This document shows, piece by piece, positions 7,837 to 17,141 of a stretch of DNA of 64,000 nucleotides. The translations under genes and the position numbers were made by a program. The first letter of the stretch is position 1. Each line of letters begins with the position of its first letter. The notes under the pieces are model-generated. The model was not told the origin of the DNA. It saw nothing but the letters and a program-made list of their open reading frames with translations, and made no database searches. Source of the DNA: an uncultured Pelagibacteraceae bacterium (GTDB taxonomy: Bacteria > Pseudomonadota > Alphaproteobacteria > Pelagibacterales > Pelagibacteraceae); contig CACICB010000004.1 of assembly GCA_902585045.1 (NCBI GenBank), positions 1 to 64,000 of the forward strand, written 5' to 3'.

Positions 7837-8124
7837 ATGAAAGGATATGTAGTGTGTGTTTATAAAAATATAAATAATGAAGAAAAGTTAAAGGAATATG
7901 CAGCCAAAGCTAGAGCAGCAGTTGAAAAATATAAAGGTAAATTTTTAATAAGGGGCGGAAGATCAACTTCTAATGAAGGCGATAAATCTCCAAGAACAGT
8001 TGTAATTGAGTTCCCATCCTATGATGAGGCGAATAACTTTTATAATTCAAAAGAATATCAGAATGCACATTCGATTCTTAAGGGTTTTGCGGACCGACAA
8101 CACCAAACAGTCGAAGGGGCTTAA
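7837..8124 (+). CDS. DUF1330 family protein
   Basis: 95 residues matching the DUF1330 pattern: MKGYVVCVYKNI start, central KFLIRGG, and the VVIEFPSYDEANNFYNSKEY segment typical of this dimeric ferredoxin-like fold. The biochemical role of the family is not established. A strong Shine-Dalgarno (AAAGGAG) lies 8 bases before the ATG, so it may be well translated. Its last four bases overlap the convergent AlkA-like gene, leaving no room for a dedicated terminator. Confidence 0.85.
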   Translation: MKGYVVCVYKNINNEEKLKEYAAKARAAVEKYKGKFLIRGGRSTSNEGDKSPRTVVIEFPSYDEANNFYNSKEYQNAHSILKGFADRQHQTVEGA

Positions 8125-8744
8125 TACTGAATTGGTTCATCATCGATACTACGCCATAGGTACCATGTGGCAACTGAACAATAGGGAGTAAATTTTTTAT
8201 AAAGTTTATTTAAAAAACTTTTTGGGGGATAATATTTCTTTTTATAGTTATTTGAAATTGCTCTAAGTAGACCGATATCCTGTAATGGCCATATGTTTGA
8301 TCGATTATAAGTAAATAATAATATCATTTCAGCACTCCACCTGCCGATCTGTCTAAGATTTGACAAATAAATAATAGCATCTTCATCACTCATTTTTTTA
8401 ATCAATTTTGGATCAAATTCTTTTTTAACAAATTTAATTGAAAGTTCTTTTATACCCAAAGCTTTTTGTCTACTTAAACCACAAGATTTAAGTTGAGATA
8501 AAGACAACTTAGATACATTAACAGGATTAATTTTTTTAGATTTCATCTGAAACTTTTTAAATACTGAATTTGCTGCTGAAACACTTATTTGTTGACCAAC
8601 TATACTTTTACAAAGAGAATAAAAGATATCTTTTCTAGTTGTTAAGAACTTATCATCATATTTGATTATTAGATTTTTTAGAACCTTATCTTTCCTAGAT
8701 AAAATCTTAATAGCTTTTAACCAATAACTAGGATAATTTCTCAC
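8121..8744 (-). CDS. alkA: DNA-3-methyladenine glycosylase II (AlkA-like, HhH-GPD family)
   Basis: 207 residues: SIVGQQISVSAA, the entry to the HhH-GPD core; the hairpin LRQIGRWSAEMILLF (about residues 131-145); and IWPLQDIGLLRA with the catalytic aspartate position. Family knowledge: it removes alkylated purines as the first step of base-excision repair. The E. coli AlkA N-terminal domain is lacking, as usual for short members. It starts with GTG, and GTGA overlaps the stop codon of the upstream EamA-permease gene, so translation is coupled. Confidence 0.87.
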   Translation of the reverse strand: MRNYPSYWLKAIKILSRKDKVLKNLIIKYDDKFLTTRKDIFYSLCKSIVGQQISVSAANSVFKKFQMKSKKINPVNVSKLSLSQLKSCGLSRQKALGIKELSIKFVKKEFDPKLIKKMSDEDAIIYLSNLRQIGRWSAEMILLFTYNRSNIWPLQDIGLLRAISNNYKKKYYPPKSFLNKLYKKFTPYCSVATWYLWRSIDDEPIQY

Positions 8745-9619
8745 GGTTTAGAACTTACACTTTTTTTTTTTAGTTCGGACTCTCTCATAAAAATAATCAT
8801 GGAACTTATAATTATTAACCCAGCTCCAACTAGTGTTAAAAGTTTTGGTATTTCACTCCATATAAAATAACCTAATAAAATCGCGAAAACTAAATTTAAA
8901 TATTTAGTTGGTGTTACTAGTGAAGCTTCGGCATACCTTAATGAAACAGTTAAAAGTATATTAGCCACTGAACCAATAAGTCCTGTAAAGATTAAAAGAA
9001 GTAATTCAAATTTATTAGGCATTACCCATCCAAATGGTAAAGTTAATAATCCCACGATCATACTTAAAAGTGAGAAATAAAGAGCTATTCTGTAATTTGG
9101 TTCTGTTGAAGAAAGACTTCTTATACTTAAAGCAACACAAGCAAAAAAAATACAAAAAATTATTGGAAAAATATAATATAAATTTAATTCTTCATAAGCA
9201 GGTTTTACGATAAGTAACATTCCAAAAAAACCAATTAACACTGCAAGCCATCTTTTAACTCCAACTTTTTCTGATAAGAAAAATATGGATCCTAACGTAA
9301 CGAATATAGGGCCACCAAAAGTTAAGCTTACTACATCAGCTAAAGGTATTTCTCTAAGTGCTATAAATAAAGCAATTATTGCTAACGTACCTGTAATTGC
9401 TCTAAAGGCATGTAGCTTAGGTCTGCTTGTTTTATAAAAAGTTTTAAATTCACTTCGAGGAACAAGCATCAAAATTGGTATCAAGCCAAAAAAGAACCTT
9501 GAAAACAAAACTTGACCTACAGGAAACATATCTAACCATTTTACACTAGCGTCCATCATCGCAAAACATGCGACCGATGCAATACCGTACAATACGCCTA
9601 ATTGATTTCGTGTAAACAA
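8741..9619 (-). CDS. EamA/DMT-family permease
   Basis: 292 residues with ten predicted membrane helices in two EamA repeats (about 8-140 and 150-280), ending in a lysine-rich tail. Family knowledge: drug/metabolite transporters move small molecules or act as exporters; the substrate is unknown here. It is the first gene of a two-gene transcript with the AlkA-like gene. Its start is 32 bases from the divergent msrA. Confidence 0.85.
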   Translation of the reverse strand: MFTRNQLGVLYGIASVACFAMMDASVKWLDMFPVGQVLFSRFFFGLIPILMLVPRSEFKTFYKTSRPKLHAFRAITGTLAIIALFIALREIPLADVVSLTFGGPIFVTLGSIFFLSEKVGVKRWLAVLIGFFGMLLIVKPAYEELNLYYIFPIIFCIFFACVALSIRSLSSTEPNYRIALYFSLLSMIVGLLTLPFGWVMPNKFELLLLIFTGLIGSVANILLTVSLRYAEASLVTPTKYLNLVFAILLGYFIWSEIPKLLTLVGAGLIIISSMIIFMRESELKKKSVSSKP

Positions 9620-9651
9620 TTTAATATCCTCATAATCTGTATAAATAACTT

Positions 9652-10098
9652 ATGAAGAAATGTACACTCGGACTAGGGTGCTTCTGGGGCCCTGAGGAAA
9701 ACTTTAAAAACAAACCAGGTATTATTGATACTGAGGTAGGTTATGCTGGTGGGAACAATCCTATCGTATCTTACGAGGAAGTTTGCAAGGGAAATACCGG
9801 TCATGCTGAAGTTGTGAGATTAACTTTTGACGAGAAAATAATTTCTTTCAAAAAAATTTTAGATTTGTTTTTCAAAATGCACGATCCTACACAAAAAGAT
9901 ATGCAATTTCCTGATATTGGAACTCAATATCGAAGTGAAATCTTTTATGAAGATGAAGATCAAAAAAAAGAGGCTAAAGAGGTTCTAGAAATTTTTAATA
10001 AAGAGCTTAATGGAAAAATTCAAACAAATATTTCTCAACTTAAAAATTATTGTAAAGCAGAAGAATATCATCAAAAATACTTTGAAAAGAATAGATAA
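9652..10098 (+). CDS. msrA: Peptide methionine-S-sulfoxide reductase
   Basis: 148 residues, compact for MsrA. The catalytic GCFWG motif is at 9-13 with Cys10 as nucleophile; VGYAGG and GHAEVV follow in the usual order. A resolving-cysteine candidate lies near the C-terminus in KNYCKAEEYHQKY. Family knowledge: reduces methionine S-sulfoxide in proteins with thioredoxin. The stop codon overlaps the ATG of the sulfurtransferase gene by one base, so the two are coupled; both deal with sulfur and oxidative damage. Confidence 0.93.
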   Translation: MKKCTLGLGCFWGPEENFKNKPGIIDTEVGYAGGNNPIVSYEEVCKGNTGHAEVVRLTFDEKIISFKKILDLFFKMHDPTQKDMQFPDIGTQYRSEIFYEDEDQKKEAKEVLEIFNKELNGKIQTNISQLKNYCKAEEYHQKYFEKNR

Positions 10099-10916
10099 TG
10101 AAACAACTTGTTGATACGGAATGGTTGGAAAAAAATATTGACCAAGTAAAAATTCTAGACGCTACCTGGTTATTGCCTAATTCAAATAGAAATGCTGAAG
10201 AAGAATTTAAGTTGGATCATATTAAAAATTCAATTTTTTTTGATATTGACAAGAATTCAGATCAAAACACTTCTATACCCCATATGCTGCCGTCAATTCA
10301 AAAATGGGAAGAAATTGTTTCCAATCTAGGTTTAAAAAACTCTGACCATGTAATTATTTATGACAATTCTGATGTCTACAGTTCATGTAGAGTTTGGTAC
10401 ACTTTTATTTACTTTGGTCATGATACCAATCTTGTTTCAGTGTTAGATGGAGATTTTAAAAAGTGGTTAAAAGAAAAAAGACCAACTTCAAAAGAGGTAA
10501 CGAATATTTCAAGGACAAACTATAAAGCTAAAGAGGATAGATCTATTGTTATAAATAAAAAACAAGTTGAAGATAATATAACAAAAAAAAAATTTCAGCT
10601 AATAGACGCTAGAAGTAAACAAAGATTTTTAGGTCTGCAGCCAGAACCAAGACAAGGGTTGAGAAGTGGTCATGTTCAGGGTTCTAAAAATTTACCTTTC
10701 CAATTGCTATTAAACGAAGATCGTACTTTTAAAAAAAGAAATGAATTAATCAATATTTTTGAAAAAAATGAGATAGACAATGATAAAGATATAGCTTTTA
10801 CATGTGGATCTGGTGTTACTGCATGTATTTTAGGACTAGCTAATTCTATCATAAGTGGTAAAAAACCAACTATCTATGACGGCTCATGGTCAGAGTTCGG
10901 ACTAGAGAAAAAATGA
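10098..10916 (+). CDS. sseA: 3-mercaptopyruvate/thiosulfate sulfurtransferase (tandem rhodanese)
   Basis: 272 residues with two rhodanese domains: an inactive N-terminal one (about 5-135) and a catalytic C-terminal one (about 160-270). The active loop CGSGVTAC starts with Cys236; CGSGVTAC is the mercaptopyruvate sulfurtransferase form of the loop, while classical thiosulfate enzymes have CRKGVT. Family knowledge: forms a persulfide and passes sulfur to thiols or cyanide. It lies between msrA and the RND adaptor gene, overlapping both by 1 to 4 bases. Confidence 0.87.
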   Translation: MKQLVDTEWLEKNIDQVKILDATWLLPNSNRNAEEEFKLDHIKNSIFFDIDKNSDQNTSIPHMLPSIQKWEEIVSNLGLKNSDHVIIYDNSDVYSSCRVWYTFIYFGHDTNLVSVLDGDFKKWLKEKRPTSKEVTNISRTNYKAKEDRSIVINKKQVEDNITKKKFQLIDARSKQRFLGLQPEPRQGLRSGHVQGSKNLPFQLLLNEDRTFKKRNELINIFEKNEIDNDKDIAFTCGSGVTACILGLANSIISGKKPTIYDGSWSEFGLEKK

Positions 10917-11785
10917 AAACATTTTCAAAATTAAAAATTTTTTTAATCATCTTTTTTACAGTTATTTTTACAGTTATAGCTGCAAGACATTTTATAGGTT
11001 TGCACTTTAAGAAAAAATTTAGTGTAAGACCTGCTCCAGGAGTAATTATCGAACAAGTTGAAAAATCTTTATTTTACAAAAGTATTGAAACATTTGGAAC
11101 TGCCATTGCTCAAAATTCAAAGACTTATAGAATAAAAGAAAGTGAAATATCTGGAAAATTAAATATTGAAAATAGATTTGTAAAAAAAGGTGAAGTAATT
11201 TTAAGGCTTAAAAGTGGTGAAGAAATAGTTGCTGACTTTAAAGGAAAATTAGGTAAACGAGAAATTGCTCAAGGTGTTTTAGGCTCAGAAAGTTTAATAG
11301 TGACTTTAGACGATTTAGAAAAGATAGTAATAGATATAAAAGTTCCTGAAAATTATGTAAATATACTTAAAAAAGGACTGAGGGCAGATATTACGAGTTC
11401 GGCATTTAAAAAAATTTTTAAAGGGGAAATTGAGACAATCAGCTCAAGAATAGATCCTTCCACAAGATCAATTTTATCAAGAGTTTTAGTAGATAATTCA
11501 AGCTTCGAGATCATCCCAGGGCAATTAATGACTGTAAAAGTTATATATGATGAAATAAGTCAAATCGGTGTTCCTGAAAGTGCTGTAACAATCCAGGGAA
11601 GCACAGCTTTTGTCTATACAGTAAAAGATAATACTGCTGAAAAAAAAGATATTAAAATAGGTAAAAGAAATTTCGGTAAGGTTTCTGTTATCTCTGGAAT
11701 AAACGAAGGCGACTTTGTAATTACAGAAGGTATCTCAAAAGTAAGAAATAATGCCAAAATAAAAATTATTAATCCTAAAAATTAA
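10913..11785 (+). CDS. RND efflux periplasmic adaptor (HlyD/AcrA-like membrane fusion protein)
   Basis: 290 residues with one N-terminal membrane anchor (about 5-24), then lipoyl-like and beta-barrel segments (about 35-290). The long alpha-helical hairpin typical of AcrA seems largely absent, which explains the short length against 360-400 usually. I chose ATG at 10913, overlapping the previous stop as ATGA; a longer frame reaching into the sulfurtransferase gene is unlikely. The adjacent pump gene begins directly after its stop. Such hairpin-poor adaptors occur with some HAE1-type pumps; how it docks to an outer-membrane channel is unclear. Confidence 0.85.
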   Translation: MKTFSKLKIFLIIFFTVIFTVIAARHFIGLHFKKKFSVRPAPGVIIEQVEKSLFYKSIETFGTAIAQNSKTYRIKESEISGKLNIENRFVKKGEVILRLKSGEEIVADFKGKLGKREIAQGVLGSESLIVTLDDLEKIVIDIKVPENYVNILKKGLRADITSSAFKKIFKGEIETISSRIDPSTRSILSRVLVDNSSFEIIPGQLMTVKVIYDEISQIGVPESAVTIQGSTAFVYTVKDNTAEKKDIKIGKRNFGKVSVISGINEGDFVITEGISKVRNNAKIKIINPKN

Positions 11786-14700
11786 ATGTTTTTAACAGAC
11801 TTATCTATAAAAAGACCTGTAGTAGCATCAGTAATGAGTTTGGTTCTAGTTATATTTGGTCTTGTTACTTTTCAAGAAATTCCCACTGACGAACTTCCAG
11901 ATGTTCAGCCTCCTGTTGTAACTATTCAAACTGATTATAGGGGTGCCTCAGCAGAGATAGTTGACACTCAAATAACTCAAAAAATTGAAGATTTTGTTGG
12001 AGGAACACCAGGTTTAGAAACGATTGACTCTTTTAGTGAGGATGAAAGCTCAAGAATTACACTCACTTTCGAAACTAGTCTAGATTTAGATGATGTTGCT
12101 AATGATGTAAGAAGTTCAGTATCAAGAGTTTTAGATAATTTACCGGAGGGAGCAGAACAACCTGAAATTTTCAAACAAAGCGCAGGTATGAGAACTACTA
12201 TGTGGTTATCTTTTAATTCTGAAACAATGACTGATTTAGAGTTGACTGATTATGCTGATAGATATTTAACTGACACTTTTTCGACTGTTGACGGTGTGGG
12301 AAGAGTTCGACTTGGAGGTCAAAGAGAACTTTCACTCAGAGTTTGGTTAGATCCAATCGCTTTAGCTGCAAGAGATCTAACAACTCAAGAAGTAGAAGCA
12401 GTCCTTAGAAGTGAAAATACAGAATTCCCAGCTGGGCGAATTGAGTCAAAGGATATCGATCTAACTATAAAACTCGATAAAGCTTATAAAGAAGTCGAGA
12501 ACTATAAAAATCTACCTCTAAAAAGAGCTAAGGACGGTTCAATCATAACCTTGTCAGATGTTTCAAGAATCGAATTAGGAGCTGAGTCAACAAGAACTCT
12601 TTTTAAAGGTAACGGAAAGCAAGTTGTTGGAATAGGAATATATCAACAATCTGACGCTAACACCATCGCTGTAGCTAATGGGATCAAAAATAAGATAAAA
12701 GAACTAAAGCCAAGCTTACCGCCAGGCACTACATTAGAAGTTTCATTTGATAGAAGTAATTATATTAAATCTGCTATAAAAGAAGTTTATAAAACACTGA
12801 TCATTGCATTAATATTGGTGACGATTATTATTTATCTATTTTTAGGCAACCTTAGAGCTTTAGTTGTCCCTTTAATAGCTTTACCTGTTTCATTAATCTC
12901 AACTTTTTTATCAATTTATGTTTTTGATTTTTCAATTAACCTTTTTACTTTGATGGCCTTAGTACTAGCTATAGGTATTGTGGTTGATGATGCTATTGTG
13001 ATGCTTGAAAATATAGTGAGAAGAATTGAGTTAGGAGATACACCTTTAGTTGCAGCTTACAAAGGTGCTAAGCAGGTATCCTTTGCAATAATAGCCACAA
13101 CTGTTGTACTGGTAGCAGTATTTGTTCCTCTAATTTTTATTAAAGGAATTACAGGAGTTCTTTTTACTCAAACAGCAATTACTCTTGCATCAGCTGTGAT
13201 TATTTCTAGCTTTGTTGCGTTGTCATTAAGTCCGATGTTAGCTAGCAAATTTTTGCAAAAAGATATGCAAAAATCAAAAATTGTTTTAAAATTTGAAAAG
13301 TATTTAAAAGATCTTACTTATCTTTATAAAGTTTCACTATTAAATTGGATTAAGAAAAGAAAAACAATAACTATTTTTTTATTGGGTACTCTTGCATTAA
13401 CAATATTCTTTTTTAATTTTGCTAAGAAAGAATTAATTGCTCCTGAAGACAGAGGGGCATTTTTTGTTATTGTAAAAGCTCCACAAGGTTCTGGTTTTAA
13501 TTTTACCAAAGATAGAGCAGAAGAAATTGAGGAATTGTTACTGCCAAATGTAGGTAAAGGTGAATACAGAAAATTAATAATGCGAGTTCCAGGTTTTGGA
13601 AAGTCGGCTAAACAAGTAAATAGTGGTTTTATAATTGTTCTTTTAGAGCCTTGGGCTAAAAGGGATCGTCATGGTGTTGAGATAATGAGAGAGTCTTTTG
13701 GAAAAATTGCTAGAGTGCCGGGTGTTTTGGCTTTTCCAATAATGCCTCAAGGGATAAGGACTGGCGGAATAGAAAGTCCAGTACAATTTGTTGTTTTAGG
13801 TAATACTTATGAACAATTAATTGAGTGGAAAGAAATAATTAAAAAAGAGGCGAGAAAAAATCCTGGTCTTACCTCTATTCAAGATGACTTTGATCTGAAC
13901 AAACCTCAATTAAATGTAAAGATAGATCAAAAAAAAGCAGCTGATTTAGGAGTTTCAACAGAGGATATTGGAAAAACTATAGAAACAATTTTTGGTTCAA
14001 AAAGAGTTACAAACTTTACAAGGGATGGAAAGGAATATTCTATAATTTTGCAAGGTGATATCAAAGATAGACAAGAGCCAGATAGTATAAGTAAAGTTTT
14101 TGTAAGGTCTAAAAATAATGGAAAGCTTGTCTCAGTTTCAAACTTAGTTGCATACGATGAAGAGGGACAATCTCCATTCTTAGCAAGATACAATAGACAA
14201 AAAGCAGTTACTATCTCAGCAAGACTTGTAGGAAACTATTCGCTAGATGAGGCTCTAAAGTTTTTAGTAGGTGTTGTAGAACAAAATACACCTCAAGCAA
14301 AAATTGCTTATAAAGGTGAAAGTGAAGAGTATAAAAAAACTAACACTGAACTTTATGTAATTTTTGCCTTAGCATTAATTACTGCATACCTAGCTATGAG
14401 TGCTCAATTTGAAAGCTGGAGGCATCCATTGACGATTATGTTAACCGTACCTATGGCTATACTTGGTGGATTAATTGGTTTACTTGTAGTTGGGTCATCA
14501 TTAAATGTTTATAGTCAAATAGCGTTAATCATTTTGATTGGTCTCTCAGCTAAAAACGGTATCCTAATTGTAGAATTTGCAAATCAGTTAAGAAAGGAAG
14601 GAAAAAATTTAGAAGTTGCTGTATTTGAAGCTGCCGCTATTAGGCTCAGACCTATTCTTATGACAAGTATCTCAACAATTATTGGAGTTTTACCACTTAT

Positions 14701-14881
14701 TCTTGGAACTGGGCCTGGTGCCGCAAGTCGATTAACGGTTGGTATAACAATATTTGGTGGAATGTTATTCTCAACATTTTTTACTCTATACGTAATCCCT
14801 ACTGTTTACACAATTGTTGGAAGAGGAACCAAGAGGATTGATGCTGTTGAAATTGAATTACAGAAACAGCTTAAAAAATAA
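11786..14881 (+). CDS. RND-family efflux pump, inner-membrane subunit (AcrB/MexB-like)
   Basis: 1031 residues, normal for the family. It begins with FLTDLSIKRPVVA, then a large periplasmic domain, a membrane block (about 335-560), a second periplasmic domain and a final membrane block (about 850-1015). AIGIVVDDAIVMLEN carries the paired aspartates of the proton relay. Family knowledge: proton-driven export of drugs, lipids or other amphiphiles as a trimer. No TolC-like gene is nearby, so an outer-membrane partner must be encoded elsewhere. It overlaps the convergent transglycosylase-like gene by 11 bases. Confidence 0.92.
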   Translation: MFLTDLSIKRPVVASVMSLVLVIFGLVTFQEIPTDELPDVQPPVVTIQTDYRGASAEIVDTQITQKIEDFVGGTPGLETIDSFSEDESSRITLTFETSLDLDDVANDVRSSVSRVLDNLPEGAEQPEIFKQSAGMRTTMWLSFNSETMTDLELTDYADRYLTDTFSTVDGVGRVRLGGQRELSLRVWLDPIALAARDLTTQEVEAVLRSENTEFPAGRIESKDIDLTIKLDKAYKEVENYKNLPLKRAKDGSIITLSDVSRIELGAESTRTLFKGNGKQVVGIGIYQQSDANTIAVANGIKNKIKELKPSLPPGTTLEVSFDRSNYIKSAIKEVYKTLIIALILVTIIIYLFLGNLRALVVPLIALPVSLISTFLSIYVFDFSINLFTLMALVLAIGIVVDDAIVMLENIVRRIELGDTPLVAAYKGAKQVSFAIIATTVVLVAVFVPLIFIKGITGVLFTQTAITLASAVIISSFVALSLSPMLASKFLQKDMQKSKIVLKFEKYLKDLTYLYKVSLLNWIKKRKTITIFLLGTLALTIFFFNFAKKELIAPEDRGAFFVIVKAPQGSGFNFTKDRAEEIEELLLPNVGKGEYRKLIMRVPGFGKSAKQVNSGFIIVLLEPWAKRDRHGVEIMRESFGKIARVPGVLAFPIMPQGIRTGGIESPVQFVVLGNTYEQLIEWKEIIKKEARKNPGLTSIQDDFDLNKPQLNVKIDQKKAADLGVSTEDIGKTIETIFGSKRVTNFTRDGKEYSIILQGDIKDRQEPDSISKVFVRSKNNGKLVSVSNLVAYDEEGQSPFLARYNRQKAVTISARLVGNYSLDEALKFLVGVVEQNTPQAKIAYKGESEEYKKTNTELYVIFALALITAYLAMSAQFESWRHPLTIMLTVPMAILGGLIGLLVVGSSLNVYSQIALIILIGLSAKNGILIVEFANQLRKEGKNLEVAVFEAAAIRLRPILMTSISTIIGVLPLILGTGPGAASRLTVGITIFGGMLFSTFFTLYVIPTVYTIVGRGTKRIDAVEIELQKQLKK

Positions 14882-15470
14882 TATATTTGTTTTTATCTAG
14901 ATTTTTTTTACAAAGTGTTAATTGTTTTCTATATTTGTTTGCCATATCTTTCACAGACTTTGCATATATTATAGCTTTTTTATCTTTTGAATAATTTTTA
15001 TAATCTCCCCAACCCTTATAATAAGCTAAATATTGTCGATAAGGATCTTTTTTTGAAATTTTTAATATTTTATTTGTTTTATGAATATACCAACCTATAA
15101 AATCTACTGAGTCTTTGAACCTTGCTCTTGTAGCAAGAGGATTGTTTGTTTCTCTTTTATATTGTTCCCAAGTTCCCTTTACAGCTTGAGAATATCCAAA
15201 TGAAGATGAAGGTCTTTTAAATGGTATTACTTTAAATAATTTAGTTCTTGGGGGTTTTGCAAGCCAATTAAAGTCACTTTCTTTTTTTACAAAAGCAAGT
15301 TGTAAATGAATAGGTGCTCCCCATTTATCGTAAGAAGCCTTGGAATGTTTGTACCACAAATATCTTTCTTCAAAGATAGCGCAACTATTTTGAGTATTTT
15401 TAGGAATTGACGAACAGGCAATTAAAATAAAAAATATTAGGATTAATATTACTTTTTTAAAATGAATCAC
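14871..15470 (-). CDS. Lytic-transglycosylase-like (SLT domain) lipoprotein
   Basis: 199 residues with a lipoprotein signal ending in the lipobox LIAC (Cys19). The mature part looks like a lysozyme-fold lytic transglycosylase: LAFVKKESDF with the likely catalytic glutamate, SSFGYSQAVKGTWEQY (the GLMQ-like motif) and LAYYKGWGDY. Family knowledge: such enzymes cleave peptidoglycan with formation of 1,6-anhydro-MurNAc. GTG is the only good start. It sits 20 bases after the nuclease gene in a minus-strand group of envelope proteins and overlaps the RND gene convergently. Confidence 0.75.
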   Translation of the reverse strand: MIHFKKVILILIFFILIACSSIPKNTQNSCAIFEERYLWYKHSKASYDKWGAPIHLQLAFVKKESDFNWLAKPPRTKLFKVIPFKRPSSSFGYSQAVKGTWEQYKRETNNPLATRARFKDSVDFIGWYIHKTNKILKISKKDPYRQYLAYYKGWGDYKNYSKDKKAIIYAKSVKDMANKYRKQLTLCKKNLDKNKYIIF

Positions 15471-15490
15471 TTAGTAATTTATACTAAAAA

Positions 15491-15988
15491 TTAGTTAAGC
15501 TTTCTCCATTTTTCTGGATTCATAAACTTTCCCTGCCATAATCCTAATTTTTTTTCTTTAGCAAAATCTTCATCTGGTACATATTTTTTTGAGTATCTTC
15601 TGTATGCTATTGCGTATCCATTTCTTACCATCCACCGATTTAGGTTTGTTGCTCCTTTAAAACAAGTTGCAATATATCTTCTGTACTTATCTTTTGATGT
15701 TGATATACATTTAATTTTTGATCCATTTATTTTAGCTTTTAATTTTGCTTTTGAAACTTTTCCACAGCTATAATCTTTGTAAAATGAAAAACCAATTGTA
15801 GATGAAATTTTTAAAGACTCTTTCTTACATTGTTGTCTCATTTCAGGAGCATCTATACCTTCTAATCTAAATTTATAACTATTTATATGGACTGTATCTC
15901 CATCTATAATTTTTGGTACTCCTGATACTTCCTCAGCAATAACTTTAAATACAAAAATCAAAAATATAATTACAAAACGTATGAACAT
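15491..15988 (-). CDS. Secreted thermonuclease-like (SNase/TNase) nuclease
   Basis: 165 residues: a signal peptide (about 1-18), then an OB-fold staphylococcal-nuclease domain. KIIDGDTVHI, FRLEGIDAPE (arginine and glutamate positions) and YRRYIATCF (second arginine) follow the SNase catalytic order; NRWMVRNGYAIAYRRYS and the LGLWQGKF tail are typical of the ExoI/TNase subgroup. Family knowledge: calcium-dependent cleavage of DNA or RNA. Export suggests a role in periplasmic nucleic-acid scavenging (inference). Four cysteines could form disulfides. Its ATG follows immediately after the VanZ stop codon. Confidence 0.85.
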   Translation of the reverse strand: MFIRFVIIFLIFVFKVIAEEVSGVPKIIDGDTVHINSYKFRLEGIDAPEMRQQCKKESLKISSTIGFSFYKDYSCGKVSKAKLKAKINGSKIKCISTSKDKYRRYIATCFKGATNLNRWMVRNGYAIAYRRYSKKYVPDEDFAKEKKLGLWQGKFMNPEKWRKLN

Positions 15989-16381
15989 CTATTTTTTAAG
16001 TTTTTTATAAATTTTAAATATGAAATATGCCATCAAAACTCCTAAACTATTTGCATATAAGTCATTTAGTTCAAATGCTCTATTAGGAATAAAATAATGT
16101 AATAATTCTAGAATAATTGAAATCAAAAATAAAAAAGAGAAGCTGTAAATAAATTTATTATTATTGTTTCTCAATAAAAATCCTAAAATGCTAAGACAAA
16201 AAAAGAATATTAAATGATTAATAGATGTTCCTAACGGATTTGAAATTAGGTCTGGTTGCCTTCCCAAGTCACCGTAAAGAAAAAAACCTATTAGGCTTCC
16301 TGGGAATAAATATAAAATAAATAGAATTATAAATGAAAAATAGAACAAATATTTTACATAAAAGAAGATATTATTTTTCAT
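15989..16381 (-). CDS. VanZ-like membrane protein
   Basis: 130 residues with four hydrophobic segments (about 10-35, 48-66, 74-92, 107-125). The IPNRAFELNDLYANSLGV segment matches the VanZ-like pattern, in which an aspartate and asparagine precede the last helix. The function of the family is uncertain; the founding member gives mild teicoplanin resistance. It heads the VanZ-nuclease-transglycosylase group with no intergenic bases before the nuclease gene. Confidence 0.78.
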   Translation of the reverse strand: MKNNIFFYVKYLFYFSFIILFILYLFPGSLIGFFLYGDLGRQPDLISNPLGTSINHLIFFFCLSILGFLLRNNNNKFIYSFSFLFLISIILELLHYFIPNRAFELNDLYANSLGVLMAYFIFKIYKKLKK

Positions 16382-16421
16382 TTAGATTTTAATATAGTAC
16401 AAAATACATTATTTAATTTAT

Positions 16422-17141
16422 ATGAGTAAACTTATTTTAACAAGACACGGTCAAAGCGTCTGGAACGCTGATAATAAGTTTACGGGATGGGTCGATGTTG
16501 ATCTTTCAGATAAAGGAAGGGAAGAGGCAAAAAAATCAGGTGAGTTGTTAAATAAATTAAACATTAAAATTGATATTAGCTATACTTCTTATCTCAAAAG
16601 AGCAATTGAAACACTTACTATTATCTCAAAATCAATAGGTTTATCAATGAAGTTTAATACTGCTTGGGAATTAAATGAAAGACATTATGGATCTTTGACA
16701 GGTTTAAACAAAGAAGAAACCAAAAAAAGAATTGGTGAAGAACAGTTTAAAAAATATAGAAGATCCTGGGACATATCACCTCCTCCTATGGCTAAAGATA
16801 GTAAATACCTTAAAAATTTTAGTCCTTTAAACGATGGAATTCCTCAAAATAAAATTCCTTTAACCGAGTCTTTAAAAAGTACTTACGAAAGAGTGATCCC
16901 TTATTATGATATTGAAATAAATAAGAATTTGAAAAATGAAAAAAATATTTTAATATCGGCTCATGGGAATTCTCTAAGAGCATTATGTAAATACCTCTTT
17001 AAGATCTCAGATACAAAGATTAACGAATTAGAAATTCCAACAGGAAATCCACTAATAATCGAATTTGATAATCAATTAAAGATTCAAAAATATTTTTATC
17101 TAGATGATACTAGGGCAAAAAATATTTTTTTTAATCAATAG
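16422..17141 (+). CDS. gpmA: 2,3-bisphosphoglycerate-dependent phosphoglycerate mutase
   Basis: 239 residues. LTRHGQSVWN supplies the phospho-accepting His9; TGWVDVDLSDKG, ELNERHYG (acid residue) and ISAHGNSLRA (second histidine) follow in the usual dPGM order. Family knowledge: interconverts 3- and 2-phosphoglycerate in glycolysis and gluconeogenesis. It stands alone on the plus strand, divergent from the VanZ gene across 40 bases, and its 3' end overlaps the convergent murU by 11 bases. Confidence 0.93.
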   Translation: MSKLILTRHGQSVWNADNKFTGWVDVDLSDKGREEAKKSGELLNKLNIKIDISYTSYLKRAIETLTIISKSIGLSMKFNTAWELNERHYGSLTGLNKEETKKRIGEEQFKKYRRSWDISPPPMAKDSKYLKNFSPLNDGIPQNKIPLTESLKSTYERVIPYYDIEINKNLKNEKNILISAHGNSLRALCKYLFKISDTKINELEIPTGNPLIIEFDNQLKIQKYFYLDDTRAKNIFFNQ

